Shown: positions 48,401-57,200 of the stretch, piece by piece
Layout: every line of letters starts with the position of its first letter
Numbering within the stretch: position 1 is the first letter of the stretch
From: Choristoneura fumiferana
Taxonomy: Eukaryota; Arthropoda; Insecta; Lepidoptera; Tortricidae
Length of the DNA stretch: 64,000 nt
Reading direction: 5' to 3'
Assembly (NCBI RefSeq): GCF_025370935.1
Contig: NC_133492.1
Coordinates: 15,439,568-15,503,567, forward strand
Position numbers and translations under genes: made by a program
The notes under the pieces: generated by a model
Database searches by the model: none
Told to the model about the DNA's origin: nothing
What the model saw: the letters and a program-made list of their open reading frames with translations, nothing else

Positions 48401-51400
48401 AGAATATTTTTTTCTTTTGCCAATTAAACAAAAAATTATGACGACAAAGCCAGTTAAATTTCCGCGTGACGTTACGCCGAGTGACACTTATTGGCACGGC
48501 GTGATGCGCTTCATCTCTTCATCTCTGTAATTTTTTGTACCTATCCAATATTCGCTGACTAAATAGATTGTTTTATCCAGAACAGAAAACTACCTAATTA
48601 AGATGTGACCCGACTTTATCACTTTCTATTTACATTTATCTACAAGCGAAAATATATTTGCCACATTCAACGAGAACTGAGAAAGGCGCGTGAACACCAA
48701 ACGCATTGTAGCAACTCCAACAAAGAGGCTTGTTTATTTAAGTGTGAGCTTTTGTCTTGTGCAAATATGTAATACGTAACGGTGAGAAAACATCGTACGA
48801 GAAAAAATATTTGAGACATTATTTTTGGTATTACCGGGAGGTAAACCCCAAATGGGATGTGCTTAGAAATAAACAAGACTGGCCCACTTATGACGCATGC
48901 TCAATTAAGTTGTTTTAGTTTCGTGCAAAATGCGCGCCGATGTTATTAGAAAACTAGTCTACAAGCGACTTGAGTAAACAATTTACATAAAAACAAATAT
49001 ATAGGTATCAGTAAAACGTAAAAATAAATATTATTTGATTTTAATTAGGTACATTACATAATCTGTTTTGTTTTCGACTTTAAACTTACTGATTAAGTGA
49101 TTACATACGATTAGAGATGAAACACTAAAATATTACTTCGTTACTAGCCCTTAGTTAATATTATTATAAATGCGAAAGTAACAGTCTGTTTGTCTGTTAT
49201 GTCTTCACGCTTAAACCGCTGAACCGATTCAGATGATATTTGGTATGGAGATAGTTTGAGACTGTGGGAACGGTGTAGGATAGTTTTGTTGCCTAGGAAA
49301 TTGCACAGTTCCCGCGGGATAGCGATAAATAAATTTTTCATCACACTTGCTCGAAAACAGTGTCATAACATGCAGGCTACCTTGGCTGCAACCCCCCAAA
49401 TAAAACCCTCGACCTTAATGTGCTTGTCATGAAACCCGTGGTCGGTAAATGAGTCATTGCGCGTACACATTTTCTTGTCATTAAGCTGATGGCGCTGCGC
49501 CGTGCCGCGTGCGCGTGCGCGCGCTTCTGCAGGACTACATGGTCTACATGCACACGCACGTTGCGGCGCATGCTGAGGGAGGTAGAGGGCGGCGCTGTCA
49601 AGAGCACAGCCTAAGGTATCGCCAATATTTGGAACAATTATATTTTTTCTTTTACAAATATAATAGACTCTCGTTCGTAATTCTTTATTTACCGCCCTGC
49701 ACAATGTACTATTTCGCACACAGTCGCGGGACTCGCAAGTAACAGCTAGTAAATTAATAAGATGTCTATACAAATAACTTAGTGGAGACGGAGAATCGTT
49801 TTTTAGTAGGTACTCTTGTTAAGAAATGTACAGTGACCTGGCATTAATACGTTCGGCCCCGGCAACGATCCACTAAACTCTTCTCTTACGCTATGCCTAC
49901 GCATATCCCACAGCACAGCAGTCACTTCAATGCCAGTGACACGTTAACGTGTCACAGATGTAATATATTCTGGTGCCAGTGTGACACAACGTCTGTGGCT
50001 TTTTAGTTCTTACTCCTATGCCAGTGACACGCATGGCGTGTCAAAATAATTCATACCTCCTAAAGGCTGGCATAGCGGCATGGCTAGCGGAAGGGCTTAG
50101 CGGAACGTTGCCGGAGCCCATCCACTAAGCTTTTACGCTAGGCATAGCGCATATCCACCAGCAGTCACAAATACGTGTTACTGGCATAGGAGTAAGAACT
50201 AAAAAAGTCACAGACGTTGTGTCACTGGGGCCGAACGTGTTAATAACTGCTACAGCGAAGTGTGCAAAAATATCTGACACGTCCTCCGCACGCATTGTTG
50301 TGTCAGATATTAGTGCTGGTGACTGTACCTATTACTGTCTCTGCCTAATTTTTCTTTCTAACTTTTTATTAGATCCGAAGAAACTGTAGCCTAACCTTCG
50401 TCGAGCTACCGGGGCCGCAGGGGCGCTAAGAGCACTGAACCGTTAACTTCTTTTATCAGTCTTCGCATTGCGCAAGCGCGGCCGTGAAACTGCACTGACT
50501 CACGCGCCGAAACAAAAACACGAACATGAGCAAACAACGCTAAGAAAGAACCTCCAGTTGCAGGTTGCAGGGGAAAAACTGTAGCGCACTTTTTATATTT
50601 TATCTCTGAAGAATTATATACAAGTAGCGTCAAATATCGGTATCGTTTCGTATAATTTGGGAACCCCTCTGCCTGCTTGCTGTAGGCGGGAAGCGAAGCG
50701 ATTCTGTTACAAATTCGTTTTATAAGTACTCTACCACCAGAAAAATAATTAAACTTCCGTGATTGCAAATAAAATCCAATTTGCACGCCTGACGGTGCTT
50801 GCTTGTTTTTACACTACACACTAGACTGCAAACCACCTTCAAGCAAACATGCTTCAAGCAAGCAAGATACGGACCCGATAGACTTATAACTGAGATTCTG
50901 GTGTTCGGAACATTTGTATTCTATAATATAGAATTTATCACTGAGGTACTAACAGCATCTGATAACCTTTTATGCAAATTTCACTCTCGCTCCTATCAAA
51001 TTTAAGATAAGTGCGTAAGTGAAAGTACCTAAATAACATAAACCTTATCGTTAACATAACATTATTATGATATGACATTAAATAAAAACCTACCTCGTCT
51101 TAGCACACCCATAGCTCCTAGTGGCGGCCAGCTTATGACTAGCACTGGGACGCCACTTCCGCTGTTTCCTGGGCCGAAGTACCAGGAAATCATAAATGGA
51201 GAGGTGGTACAGTTAAGCACGCGCAACGCATACGAAATGAGCGCACCATCGTAATATGCATTATCAAATCACCGGCTCACGATTTAAACACGGAGATTTA
51301 AAGGTTCTCTTTTAATTTATAGCGCATTGAATAGAACATTGTGCTAAGCAGCAGAAGGTTACATTTTCATTGTACTTAACCTTTAACTTAAAACTTTGGG

Positions 51401-53457
51401 GTGAGCCAGGCTGACCTAACTCATATAAATAAAATAATCATAAAATTACGTATGTAAATTTATAGGCTTAGTTCCGTCTGGTGATGAATTTTATGCCTTG
51501 ACCACAAAAAAACCCTATCACTGTTTCACAATCACAATTCTGCCCGTTGGTATGTGCGTACATCTGTCTGTATCCTTCCTTACTAATATTACAAATGCGA
51601 AAGTAACTGTCTGAGGTAACACTACAGGCTTAAATCGCGTAATTAATTTAGATGAAATTGAAATTTGGTATGGCGATAGGTTGAAATCCAAGCGAGAGTG
51701 TACAGCATAACAACATCTCTGGGCAGAGCCACGAAGCACCGGGGTGTCGTGATGCAGTTTAGGAACCCCTATATAAGAAAATATGGTGTCTAGCCGACAT
51801 TTATAGAAATCTATAAAAAGACGACACTAAGGTCTATTTGTATAAGATTAGAACCCTTAAAGGTCAAGTTACATCTGTGTCAGAAAATATGGCATCTGGT
51901 CGACATTTATCGAAATCTATAAAAAGACGACAGTAAGGTCTATTTGTATAATATTCTAATTTAGAACCCTTAAAGGTCAAGTTACATCTGTGTCAGAAAA
52001 TATGGCATCTGGTCTACATTTATCAAAATCTATCCTAAGATTACAATAAGGTCTATTTCAATTAGATTAGAATCTTTAGAGGTCCAAGTTTCATCTGAAA
52101 TAAAAATATAAAAAATAAAATAAAAAAGCATGAAAATTTCGACTGGGACGATGGATATAAGCTTTCATCTTCATGGAATCCTGTTATAAATAAGTATTGG
52201 GGTCGGGATGAATGTTCTGAGGGATTGTTGTTCTTGTTAGTGTTGTGTGTCTGTGTGATAGGGTGACAATTAAAAATGACCTAGTGCGGGTAGTTCGTGA
52301 TACGAGTGCCGGTACTATTTGTGATCAAGTGCGGGTAGTTCGAAGGACTCGCGCTGCTAGACAGACTTGACCCCCTACACTTCAGTCTACTAGTGACCAC
52401 GGCAACTGTAATGTTGCTGAAACTTCGAGGTAATAAAATATGGCATCTGGTTGACATTTATAGAAATCTATAAAACAACGACACTAAGGTCTATTTCAAT
52501 TAGATTAGGGACAACATTTACCGAAATCCATCCAAAATTACAATAAGATCTATTACAATTAGATTAGAGCCCCTAAAGGTCAAGTTATATTTGTGTTAGA
52601 AAATATGGCATCTGGTCGACATTTATCGAAATTTATTAAAATACAACACTAAGGTTTATTTCAATTAGGTTAGCGTTGACATTTGACGAAATCTATCAAC
52701 TAACCTAAGCAACAAAAAGTTGAAAAACCCCCGACTTTTACACTTAAAAGTTCAATATCTCAAAAACGGCTTTACCGATTTTGATAAAACATGTCTAAGA
52801 ACCATCGCTAGAAAACCTGCTTTCAATCAAAAAAACTGCATTCAAAGTGGTCTACCCGAAAGGAGAGCCAGAGAGGAGGCCTGTGCCCAGTAGTAGGATG
52901 GTTGAGATGGTGATGACAAAAGTCTATACAATAACATCACAATTGAATAACTGGTTCTGGTACTGATAAACATGCTGACAAGGTGTTGAAAATTACCAAT
53001 TTGAAAAAGTAATCCTATTTTATGCAGTTGAAAAAAGAGTGTGACATAAAATAGTCATGTATTATTTTAACATTATTACCACTTACCATTTAAAAGTTTT
53101 GGATTCACCTCTTGAACTGACCCATTTTTCTCTCCATTATTCTAAAAAGAAATATTTTCAGTAAATAAATAACCTCTAAACTGATATAGTTCTTTGCTAC
53201 AACTATATGGTTGTTTACTTTATTCTAAATAATTCTTGTAAACATATTGAACAGTTTAAAAATATAAACATTATTTTCAAATAAGAAATCTGTTGCCCTG
53301 CTTGTTTGAAGAAGCAGGTACTGGGCAGACAGGTGTTATCCTGATCTAAAATGATCAAAGAAATGAATTAAATTTAGCTAGTATAAAATATGTTTGTTAC
53401 CTTTGGAGATACATTGATGTAACTCTTGAAATTTCCAGCTAGATTTTTCTCATTCAT
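29255..53457 (-). CDS. MTMR10: Inactive myotubularin of the MTMR10/11/12 group
   Basis: Pseudophosphatase thought to partner active myotubularins in PI3P/PI(3,5)P2 control on endosomes. Coding exons: 53457-53401, 53141-53087, 44211-44075, 42109-41951, 39168-38713, 37709-37539, 37047-36918, 36261-36126, 35260-35020, 33780-33660, 30388-30216, 29479-29255. They sum to 2061 nt (686 aa), with every phase fitting. N-terminal PH-GRAM-like part ~residues 35-140 (LFVTNYKLSFVPLE). The phosphatase-like fold includes WRITCINGTSDAF, ASRWLRHV and PYFRTISGFQSLIQKEW, then FALLLDCAWQLLQQFP, FQYSETYLTTLSD, VWDWGEQF and MELWSQCYERWLLP. At the C-x5-R loop the protein reads QEGDGVDYC: Glu388 replaces Cys and Tyr394 replaces Arg, so it cannot catalyse. 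Human MTMR10 is 777 aa. Intron 2 is 8.9 kb. Confidence 0.95.
29575..29640 (-). pseudogene. Decayed copy of MTMR exon 11 tail, donor and module
   Basis: The minus strand reads CTGATGGGAAG|GTATACTCTTACG ... TAATGATACCCTGGTACT, matching the exon 11 end CTGAAAGAG|GTGAGCTCTCTTG ... CATGATAGCCTGGTACT. CCTGGTAC begins at +26 in both (29596 from 29621; 30190 from 30215). A second CCTGGTAC follows at 29585-29578. It lies about 590 bp downstream of the true donor in intron 11. Confidence 0.6.
30090..30178 (-). repeat. Moth retroelement-tail fragment
   Basis: GTAGGACGTCCGCTGTTGGA and CATAGGCCTCCCCCATAG form a widespread moth repeat block. It lies in MTMR intron 11 close to the exon 11 donor. Confidence 0.55.
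31795..33490 (+). repeat. Large composite interspersed repeat in MTMR intron 10
   Basis: Begins TAGCTTCTGCCCGCGACTTC and ends TTTCGCATTTATAATATTAG TATGGAT after a (CAGA)n run at 33420-33455. Inside, a ~120-bp 'AACTTTCATCCCCTATTTCA ... AAGTTTCATAAAGAACCATC' unit repeats about four times (32740-33310). An AGGGTTCCGTACC ... GGAACCCT fragment sits at 32265-32300. No open reading frame of note. Confidence 0.6.
33896..34032. mobile_element. Foldback MITE with GAGACGAGA-rich arms, copy 1
   Basis: Ends AAAGGTGATTTTCCGAAGGC / CGCCGTTGGAAAATCACCTT, with inner GAGGCGAGACGAGA / TCTCGTCTCGTCTCG. The second copy, 58485-58669, has longer (GAGAC)n arms and CACC ends. Confidence 0.75.
34309..34541 (+). repeat. 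Interspersed repeat copy 2 (partner 17636-17880)
   Basis: Starts TTAACCCCGACGCAAAAAGA, contains CATCAAAATCGGTTCAGCCG, and ends TTTTTGTTGGTT. It lies in MTMR intron 9. Confidence 0.7.
34556..34687. mobile_element. MITE family 'CGAAGTTCGTATC', copy 2
   Basis: GGCTATTACGAAATTCGAAA pairs loosely with the AAGTTCGAATTTTGCACTTC end. It is adjacent to the SINE inserted at its right end. The same type occurs at 40312-40437, 43756-43876 and 45887-46015. Confidence 0.7.
34694..34993 (+). mobile_element. Complete tRNA-headed SINE with 18-bp target duplication
   Basis: A box TGGCCTAGTGG (34704-34714) and B box GGTTCGAACCC (34748-34758) form a pol III promoter. The body ends with GAGGCCTGTGCCCAGCAGTG. 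The target-site duplication ATTGTAGAGCCTGGTGTT flanks it at 34676-34693 and 34994-35011. The right duplication ends 8 bp from the MTMR exon 9 donor (GT at 35019-35018). It is inserted opposite to the gene's sense strand. Confidence 0.92.
36126..36261 (-). CDS. MTMR10: MTMR exon 8: dead active-site loop and PYFRTI-GFQSLIQKEW block
   Basis: Encodes DGVDYCAVVSCL, LLVDPYFRTISGFQSL and IQKEWLALGHPFCD. The signature loop starts at the end of exon 7 (VVLQE) and continues here. It lacks both the Cys nucleophile and the phosphate-binding Arg but keeps Asp-Gly and a later Asp. The donor CG|GTGAGCTCC carries the intron-start module, with CCTGGTAC at +25 (36101-36094). Confidence 0.9.
36530..36610. mobile_element. 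Short foldback element
   Basis: CCTATTTACGTGGCT pairs with AGCCACGTAAATAG, with outer GGCGG / CCGCC. In MTMR intron 7. Intron 8 (35261-36125) carries only a fragment at 35600-35735 ending GTGCTGGTGACTG, shared with 50235-50330. Confidence 0.55.
36883..36917 (-). promoter_or_regulatory. G-quadruplex-forming run at the MTMR exon 7 donor
   Basis: The transcribed (minus-sense) strand has five GGGG runs separated by 2-nt spacers (TC or TT), starting about 7 nt after a weak donor AGG|GTCGGT at 36917. RNA of this form is expected to fold into a G-quadruplex and could affect use of that donor. Effect inferred; the repeat is directly visible. Confidence 0.6.
37395..37538 (-). pseudogene. Two tandem decayed copies of MTMR exon 6 tail + donor + module
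   Basis: The true exon 6 ends GGCGGCTTCTGG|GTGAGTCGCC at 37539/37538. Copies read AGGTGGTGTCCTGG|GTAAGA (donor 37471) and GGGTGGTTTCCTGA|GTAAAA (donor 37405), at periods of 67 and 66 bp. CCTGGTAC starts exactly at +30 in the original (37509) and the first copy (37442). The two copies resemble each other more than the exon, so the unit duplicated again after the first event. Confidence 0.75.
38158..38301. mobile_element. Foldback MITE with GACTGTA-type ends, copy 2
   Basis: Arms GCAAAGATATCGACACGGCC / GGCCGTGTCGATATCTTTGC, centre TAATGTTAAGTGCATAAAG. Intron 5 also holds a block at 38400-38590 rich in GCATGCT and ACTAGCA words. Confidence 0.75.
39257..39450 (+). repeat. Interspersed repeat fragment ('GCCCACGGCTTCGCC')
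   Basis: AGCTTTTGCCCACGGCTTCG, CGGGATAAAAAGTAGCCTAT and ATCCGTCGTTCCGTTTCGAC mark the common moth element also seen at 19467 and 31795. It is in MTMR intron 4, and an open frame crossing it is not a gene. Confidence 0.65.
40312..40437. mobile_element. MITE family 'CGAAGTTCGTATC', copy 3
   Basis: GGCTACTGCGAAATTCGAAA ... CCAATTTCGTAGTA; same family as 9577-9710. Confidence 0.65.
40454..40862. mobile_element. Two adjacent foldback MITEs
   Basis: First, 40454-40636: TAGTGTAAGTTTTCGG / CCAAAAACTTACACTA ends and GAACGCGATCGAGACGTATT arms; a second copy of this family is at 46344-46478. Second, 40633-40862: AGGGTACTGTTTCA / TGAAACAGTCCCT ends and TCCATTGATTAGTGTTAAC arms. Both are in MTMR intron 4. 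Confidence 0.75.
41461..41735 (+). mobile_element. tRNA-headed SINE
   Basis: A box TGGCCTAGTGG (41465-41475), B box GGTTCGATTCC (41509-41519), body with ACCCATAACACAAGCTTTGC, and an ATTT-rich tail after 41715. The same family lies inverted at 43260-43421 and as a 3' fragment near 18300-18440. In MTMR intron 4, opposite to gene sense. Confidence 0.85.
43260..43421 (-). mobile_element. tRNA-headed SINE, inverted, 3'-truncated
   Basis: Inverted B box GGAATCGAACC (43361-43371) and A box CCACTTGGCCA (43405-43415); body GTATCCATAGTG-type end near 43260. In MTMR intron 3, in gene sense orientation. Confidence 0.85.
43421..43553. mobile_element. Foldback MITE
   Basis: TAAAAATTTCATTATTCACG / AATATTATAATTTTTA ends, GGCGGACGGATGCT / AGCATCCGTCCG arms, and a TGCAGATCTGCA palindrome at the centre. 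It abuts the SINE at 43421. Confidence 0.7.
43756..43876. mobile_element. MITE family 'CGAAGTTCGTATC', copy 4
   Basis: GGCTACTACGAAACTCAAAA / CGAGTTTCGTAGTAGCC; good inverted ends. Confidence 0.75.
44654..45139. mobile_element. Two foldback MITEs with TACAG/CTGTA ends
   Basis: 44654-44777 (AAGATATGAATACAGCCAAA / TTTAGCTGTATTCATATCTT) and 45006-45139 (TACAGTCGAGTTCATAAACT / AGCTTATGAACTCGACTGTA). A degenerate relative is at about 39855-39985. All in MTMR introns. Confidence 0.75.
45887..46478. mobile_element. Two MITEs
   Basis: 45887-46015 is the fifth 'CGAAGTTCGTATC' family copy (GGCTACTACGAAACTCGCAA). 46344-46478 is the second copy of the AGTGTAAGTTTTCGGTTACA family, with perfect 20-bp outer arms. 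Confidence 0.75.
49340..49735 (+). repeat. Dispersed repeat, partner of 4313-4744
   Basis: Same order of landmarks (CACACTTGCTCG, AACATGCAGGCTACCTTGG, AAAACCCTCGACCTTAATGT, CACACGCACGTTGCGGCGCA). It is preceded by a 49155-49330 inverted fragment of the ATAATATTA-type repeat. No family recognised. Confidence 0.7.
51778..52700 (+). repeat. Diverged ~115-bp tandem/dispersed repeat
   Basis: AGAAAATATGGCATCTGGTC, GACATTTATCGAAATCTAT, AAGGTCTATTTGTATAA and CTTAAAGGTCAAGTTACATC recur about seven times. They are contiguous from 51778 to 52090, then scattered between other sequences (52190-52430) and again to 52700. Confidence 0.75.
52712..52858 (-). repeat. Partial inverted copy of the 17636 / 34309 repeat
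   Basis: The plus strand shows AACAAAAAGTTGAAAAACCC, CCGACTTTTACACTTAAAAG and TTTTGATAAAACATGTCTAA, the reverse complement of the repeat's 3' half. Confidence 0.65.
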
Positions 53458-54288
53458 TTTAAGTCACTATATTATTTTCACTAGAAATATACACAACTGC
53501 AATACATATCGCTGAGGACTATAATTAGATAGCAATAACAATATTTCACATGATTTGTGTGGAATTCACACAGATTTGATAAGAATCATCCCCGTAAACA
53601 TAATTTGTTAGAACCTGACATTCGATCCATTGGTCCTTATCACTGGCCAAAACAATAAGCTGCACATAATACTTAAGTATTCAACATTAATAATAATTCC
53701 GTAAAAGGAAAACCTGCACTGGGACTAAGCGAGAATAAGTAAATATTTCCAAAATTCCCATTCCCATGCCCCAATATGCAACGAAACGACAGCGACAGCG
53801 ACAGATAACTATGATGTTGCCATTGCCATGTTAAATTTACTGTATTGTATGTGTTGTGACTTGCTCCTAATTCCAATTGAATCAATGTTAGTTTTATTTT
53901 TGATTATATTTTCAGATGTACCAAATTTTCCGAAAGAAAATAAATAGCCTTCGTTGTGTAAAACTAATTGGAAAAATCTAGGTAGTTGTCGGTTCGTTCG
54001 TGTACTAACCACTTTACTGCCACAGGTAAAAAAAGAAGACCATGGAGCTAGCCATGGAGAAAAAAGAATAGTGTTGTAATTATCATACAACTTTTCTTTC
54101 TATTCCAACTGGACTGGACGGCATGAGTACATCACTAGTTTTTCATTCATTCAAAAAAAGTTGGATTGTGCATGTCTCAAAAAAATGGCGATTGATAAAT
54201 TTTTGTTCATTATTTGAAAGAATAGTCCTCGCATTTATAATAAAATCGTTTATTTAACTGCCAGTAAAGCTGTGAACAAAACCAGGGA
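53458..54288. promoter_or_regulatory. Shared divergent promoter region, MTMR (-) / RNF126 (+)
   Basis: 831 bp between the two start codons, which face away from each other. No clear TATA box. GC content rises little. Imperfect CGACAGCGACAGCGACAG repeat at 53785-53803. Either gene may also have an unseen upstream UTR exon. Confidence 0.5.
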
Positions 54289-57200
54289 ATGGCTGATGCT
54301 CTGGTGGAGCGGAGACCTTCCGCTCGCTTCTTTTGCCACAGGTGTAACGTCGAATTTGAGGATGTTTTGCAGGTAAAAATCAATAGCAAAGTTATTTTTA
54401 CCATTATAATGCGGTCTAAATACATACTGCTGCATTCGGAGCTCGTGGCACTACCGGCCAAGGTCGAAATAAGTTCATTTCCTATTGTTATTTCGTCGGT
54501 AAAGTTAAACTGCGTTCAGTGACTAATATCGGTGTCTCTTCAAGTCCATGTCACTGCATCAGGTGTAGTAGCCAGGCCGCTAGTTTCTTAGTACTTTTCG
54601 TTTCATTTTCAACAAATTGTACAAAATTACATCATGTGAGTGTCAATAATGTAGAAACTATTTATGGACATGGAACGAATTCTAAACGTTCTAGGTTGGT
54701 TATGGAAAACATTTACTAGCTATTATCTTACAATATTTATCTAATAAGACACGCAAATATTTTTTTCATAAAGAAAGTAATTCAACTTTTTCCCGGCCCA
54801 TCCCAATCAGGCAGGATTAATATTTTTAAATTATCCTGTATTATAAACAAACAAATTATATAATTTCAGGATTACAGATGTCCATATTGCGCGAGTGGAT
54901 TCATTGAACAGCTGGAGAGTGAGGCGGAGAGCTCGGCTCTCTCCGGAGATGACTTCAGTGATGCAGACATGAGCAATTTAGATGATTCAGATGATTTAGC
55001 CCAAGTATGACAGTTATTACTGATTATTTCCCTTGCAGGACTTTCACAGTCTTCAAGGTAATTATAATTTACATAAAATATGCTACATGTGGGTAAGATG
55101 ATTTCACAAGACAGGCCCTTGAAAAGGCAAGAGTTCTATTTGGTTCCAGGCCTTTTTTTGGGGACAAAAATGGGGAAATATCAGTTAAAAAATGGTGAGG
55201 GGCAAGAGCTCATCTCATCCACTTATTTTTCATTCTAATTGGAAGATACAGCTGGTGTCAGTAATACTGAATCACTATCAGAAATGTGTAAACGTCACAA
55301 GATATTTTCGAACAGTTTAACTGATGCCGACTGTACATAATTTGTAGTATTAAACAGTTAAATAAAACCCAATAAGAAGCAGTAAAAAAGAAATGAAAAG
55401 GTCATACAAAATTGTTGCTGTATTCAAACATATTGTAGTTATTATTTAAGTTTTACTCTTTATTGTTGCACTTTAGTATGTATTTCATTGGTATTGTTTG
55501 TTGATTTTGTATCAAAACATAATTTGCTTGTTGATATCTTTAGAAATCAGTCGTAGTAATTCTTCTAGTGTGATTTAACAGTCACTTTCTTGGTGTGTTT
55601 TGATTGGCACCATGATTTTATTTACTACTATTAAAATTGAGTAAAAAACGTATTTTATTAATTTTTTGCAATCAAATAGAACAAACACCCATATCACTTG
55701 CCACAAAGATCTCTCCTGCATGAATATGTACCCTACAATAAAATAAAAAAAATCTAGTTTTCTAGAAACAACTGGTTCGCCTCACAGGCATTTATTTAAA
55801 TTATAAACACTTCATAAATGTAAACAATCTACCAATGATGTGTATCCACATAACTGTTATCAGTAAGTGTGAGAAATACCTAACTCCGTGATGGCTTATC
55901 TTTTGCAGGCTTGACATTTTCTTTAGAGATAAAATATAATTTATTTACACATATTCTATAAACTATACATAGAAAGATACATTAGAAAGTAATAACAAAT
56001 AAAAATGGAAGACTAATAAATTGATTAACTAAGAAAAAATTATCAAGTCAGTCAGTTTTCTTTATCAATACAAATACTGTCTTTTTAGTAAATTAAAAGT
56101 TTATTGGTAAAAATGTAACTAACAATTTGGTATAACTTTAAAAATTAAAAAAAAACTTACATATCCAAAGTTATATTATATATACTTAATATACAATAAA
56201 AAACTACAAAAAAAATATGCCCAGATATGATATTGTCAAACAGCTTGCAACACAGTTTGCCCCAGGAATGTAATCAAAATTGTAAAATTGCTACAGTGAC
56301 TAATAAAGTAAAGAAGTGCCTTGCTATGTCCTTGACAAACTTCGCGGTGCTCTAGAGTGTGTACAGTAATCACATTTCAGGAACTTAACATAATAGGTTT
56401 TTTAAACCTGAAACATGATCAACCAAGTTTTGCTCAAAATCCTTTTATTCTTGCTGAAACTCAACCACACATTTAATCCCAGAATTCCAGAAATAAATAA
56501 ATTCTATACCTATATGAGAATTGCTCAAAGAGTAATATGACTGACTGATTAACAGATACCGCACAGTCTAAACAACGGAAGCTAGATACTTGAAGACTAA
56601 TACAATCATTGTATAGTTGTTGGTAGTAAGAGAATTCTGCATAACTTGTTTATTGCATTTGTGTAACCTTACACTGACCTGTGGTTATTTAATATACTGT
56701 ACAAAATGTGTATCATTTTGGCCTGTTACCCTATTGCTGCACAAAATCTAAAAAGTCAAGAATCTGTTATTATTATGACATATTAAAATAACAGAAATGA
56801 GACTGAAAAATGAGACAACTATTGGGGCTTGACTTAAAAACTGTCTTTATTCTTTTTGTTTAAGTGTTAGTACTTCCGAACCTACAGGCCTGTAAGGAAA
56901 ATGGTATCTATCTCGTCTTCAGATATACATACATATTATTATCGCTCTTTCTCTTGGATTGTAAATCAGTGGGTTACATCAACAGTAAGCTTTTAATGTG
57001 TACATATGTGTAAACCATTCTACAAGTTTTAGGCTTGTGAGTTTATCTGGTGACTATAAAACCATTTCTATCTAAAAATTCTATTTCCTCTTGACTTACA
57101 AAATTAATCTCAGCTTGAATGATAATATGATTGTTGATGTGATGATATAGACTTCCTTTTGATTTCCCCTCAGCATTTGTATCTTATCTCTTTACTTCTG

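Larger units (their letters stand above)
44212..53086 (-). other. MTMR intron 2 (8.9 kb), repeat-filled
   Basis: Besides listed elements it holds: 47440-47700, a degenerate TACAG-type foldback; 47815-48235, a nested foldback with AGCGATAAA...TCACGTGACC arms; 48278-48385, inverted partner of 9247-9390; 49825-50330, complex inverted repeats with CCAGTGACACGTTAACGTGT; 51210, an orphan donor with module; and 51778-52700, a diverged tandem repeat. No extra exon is needed between MTMR exons 2 and 3, since LLN-G-EQVV joins in phase. Confidence 0.6.

Noticed and set aside
50406..50786. 126-codon open frame on the minus strand
   Set aside because: No recognisable motif, in a repeat-rich part of MTMR intron 2, with no splice or promoter support.
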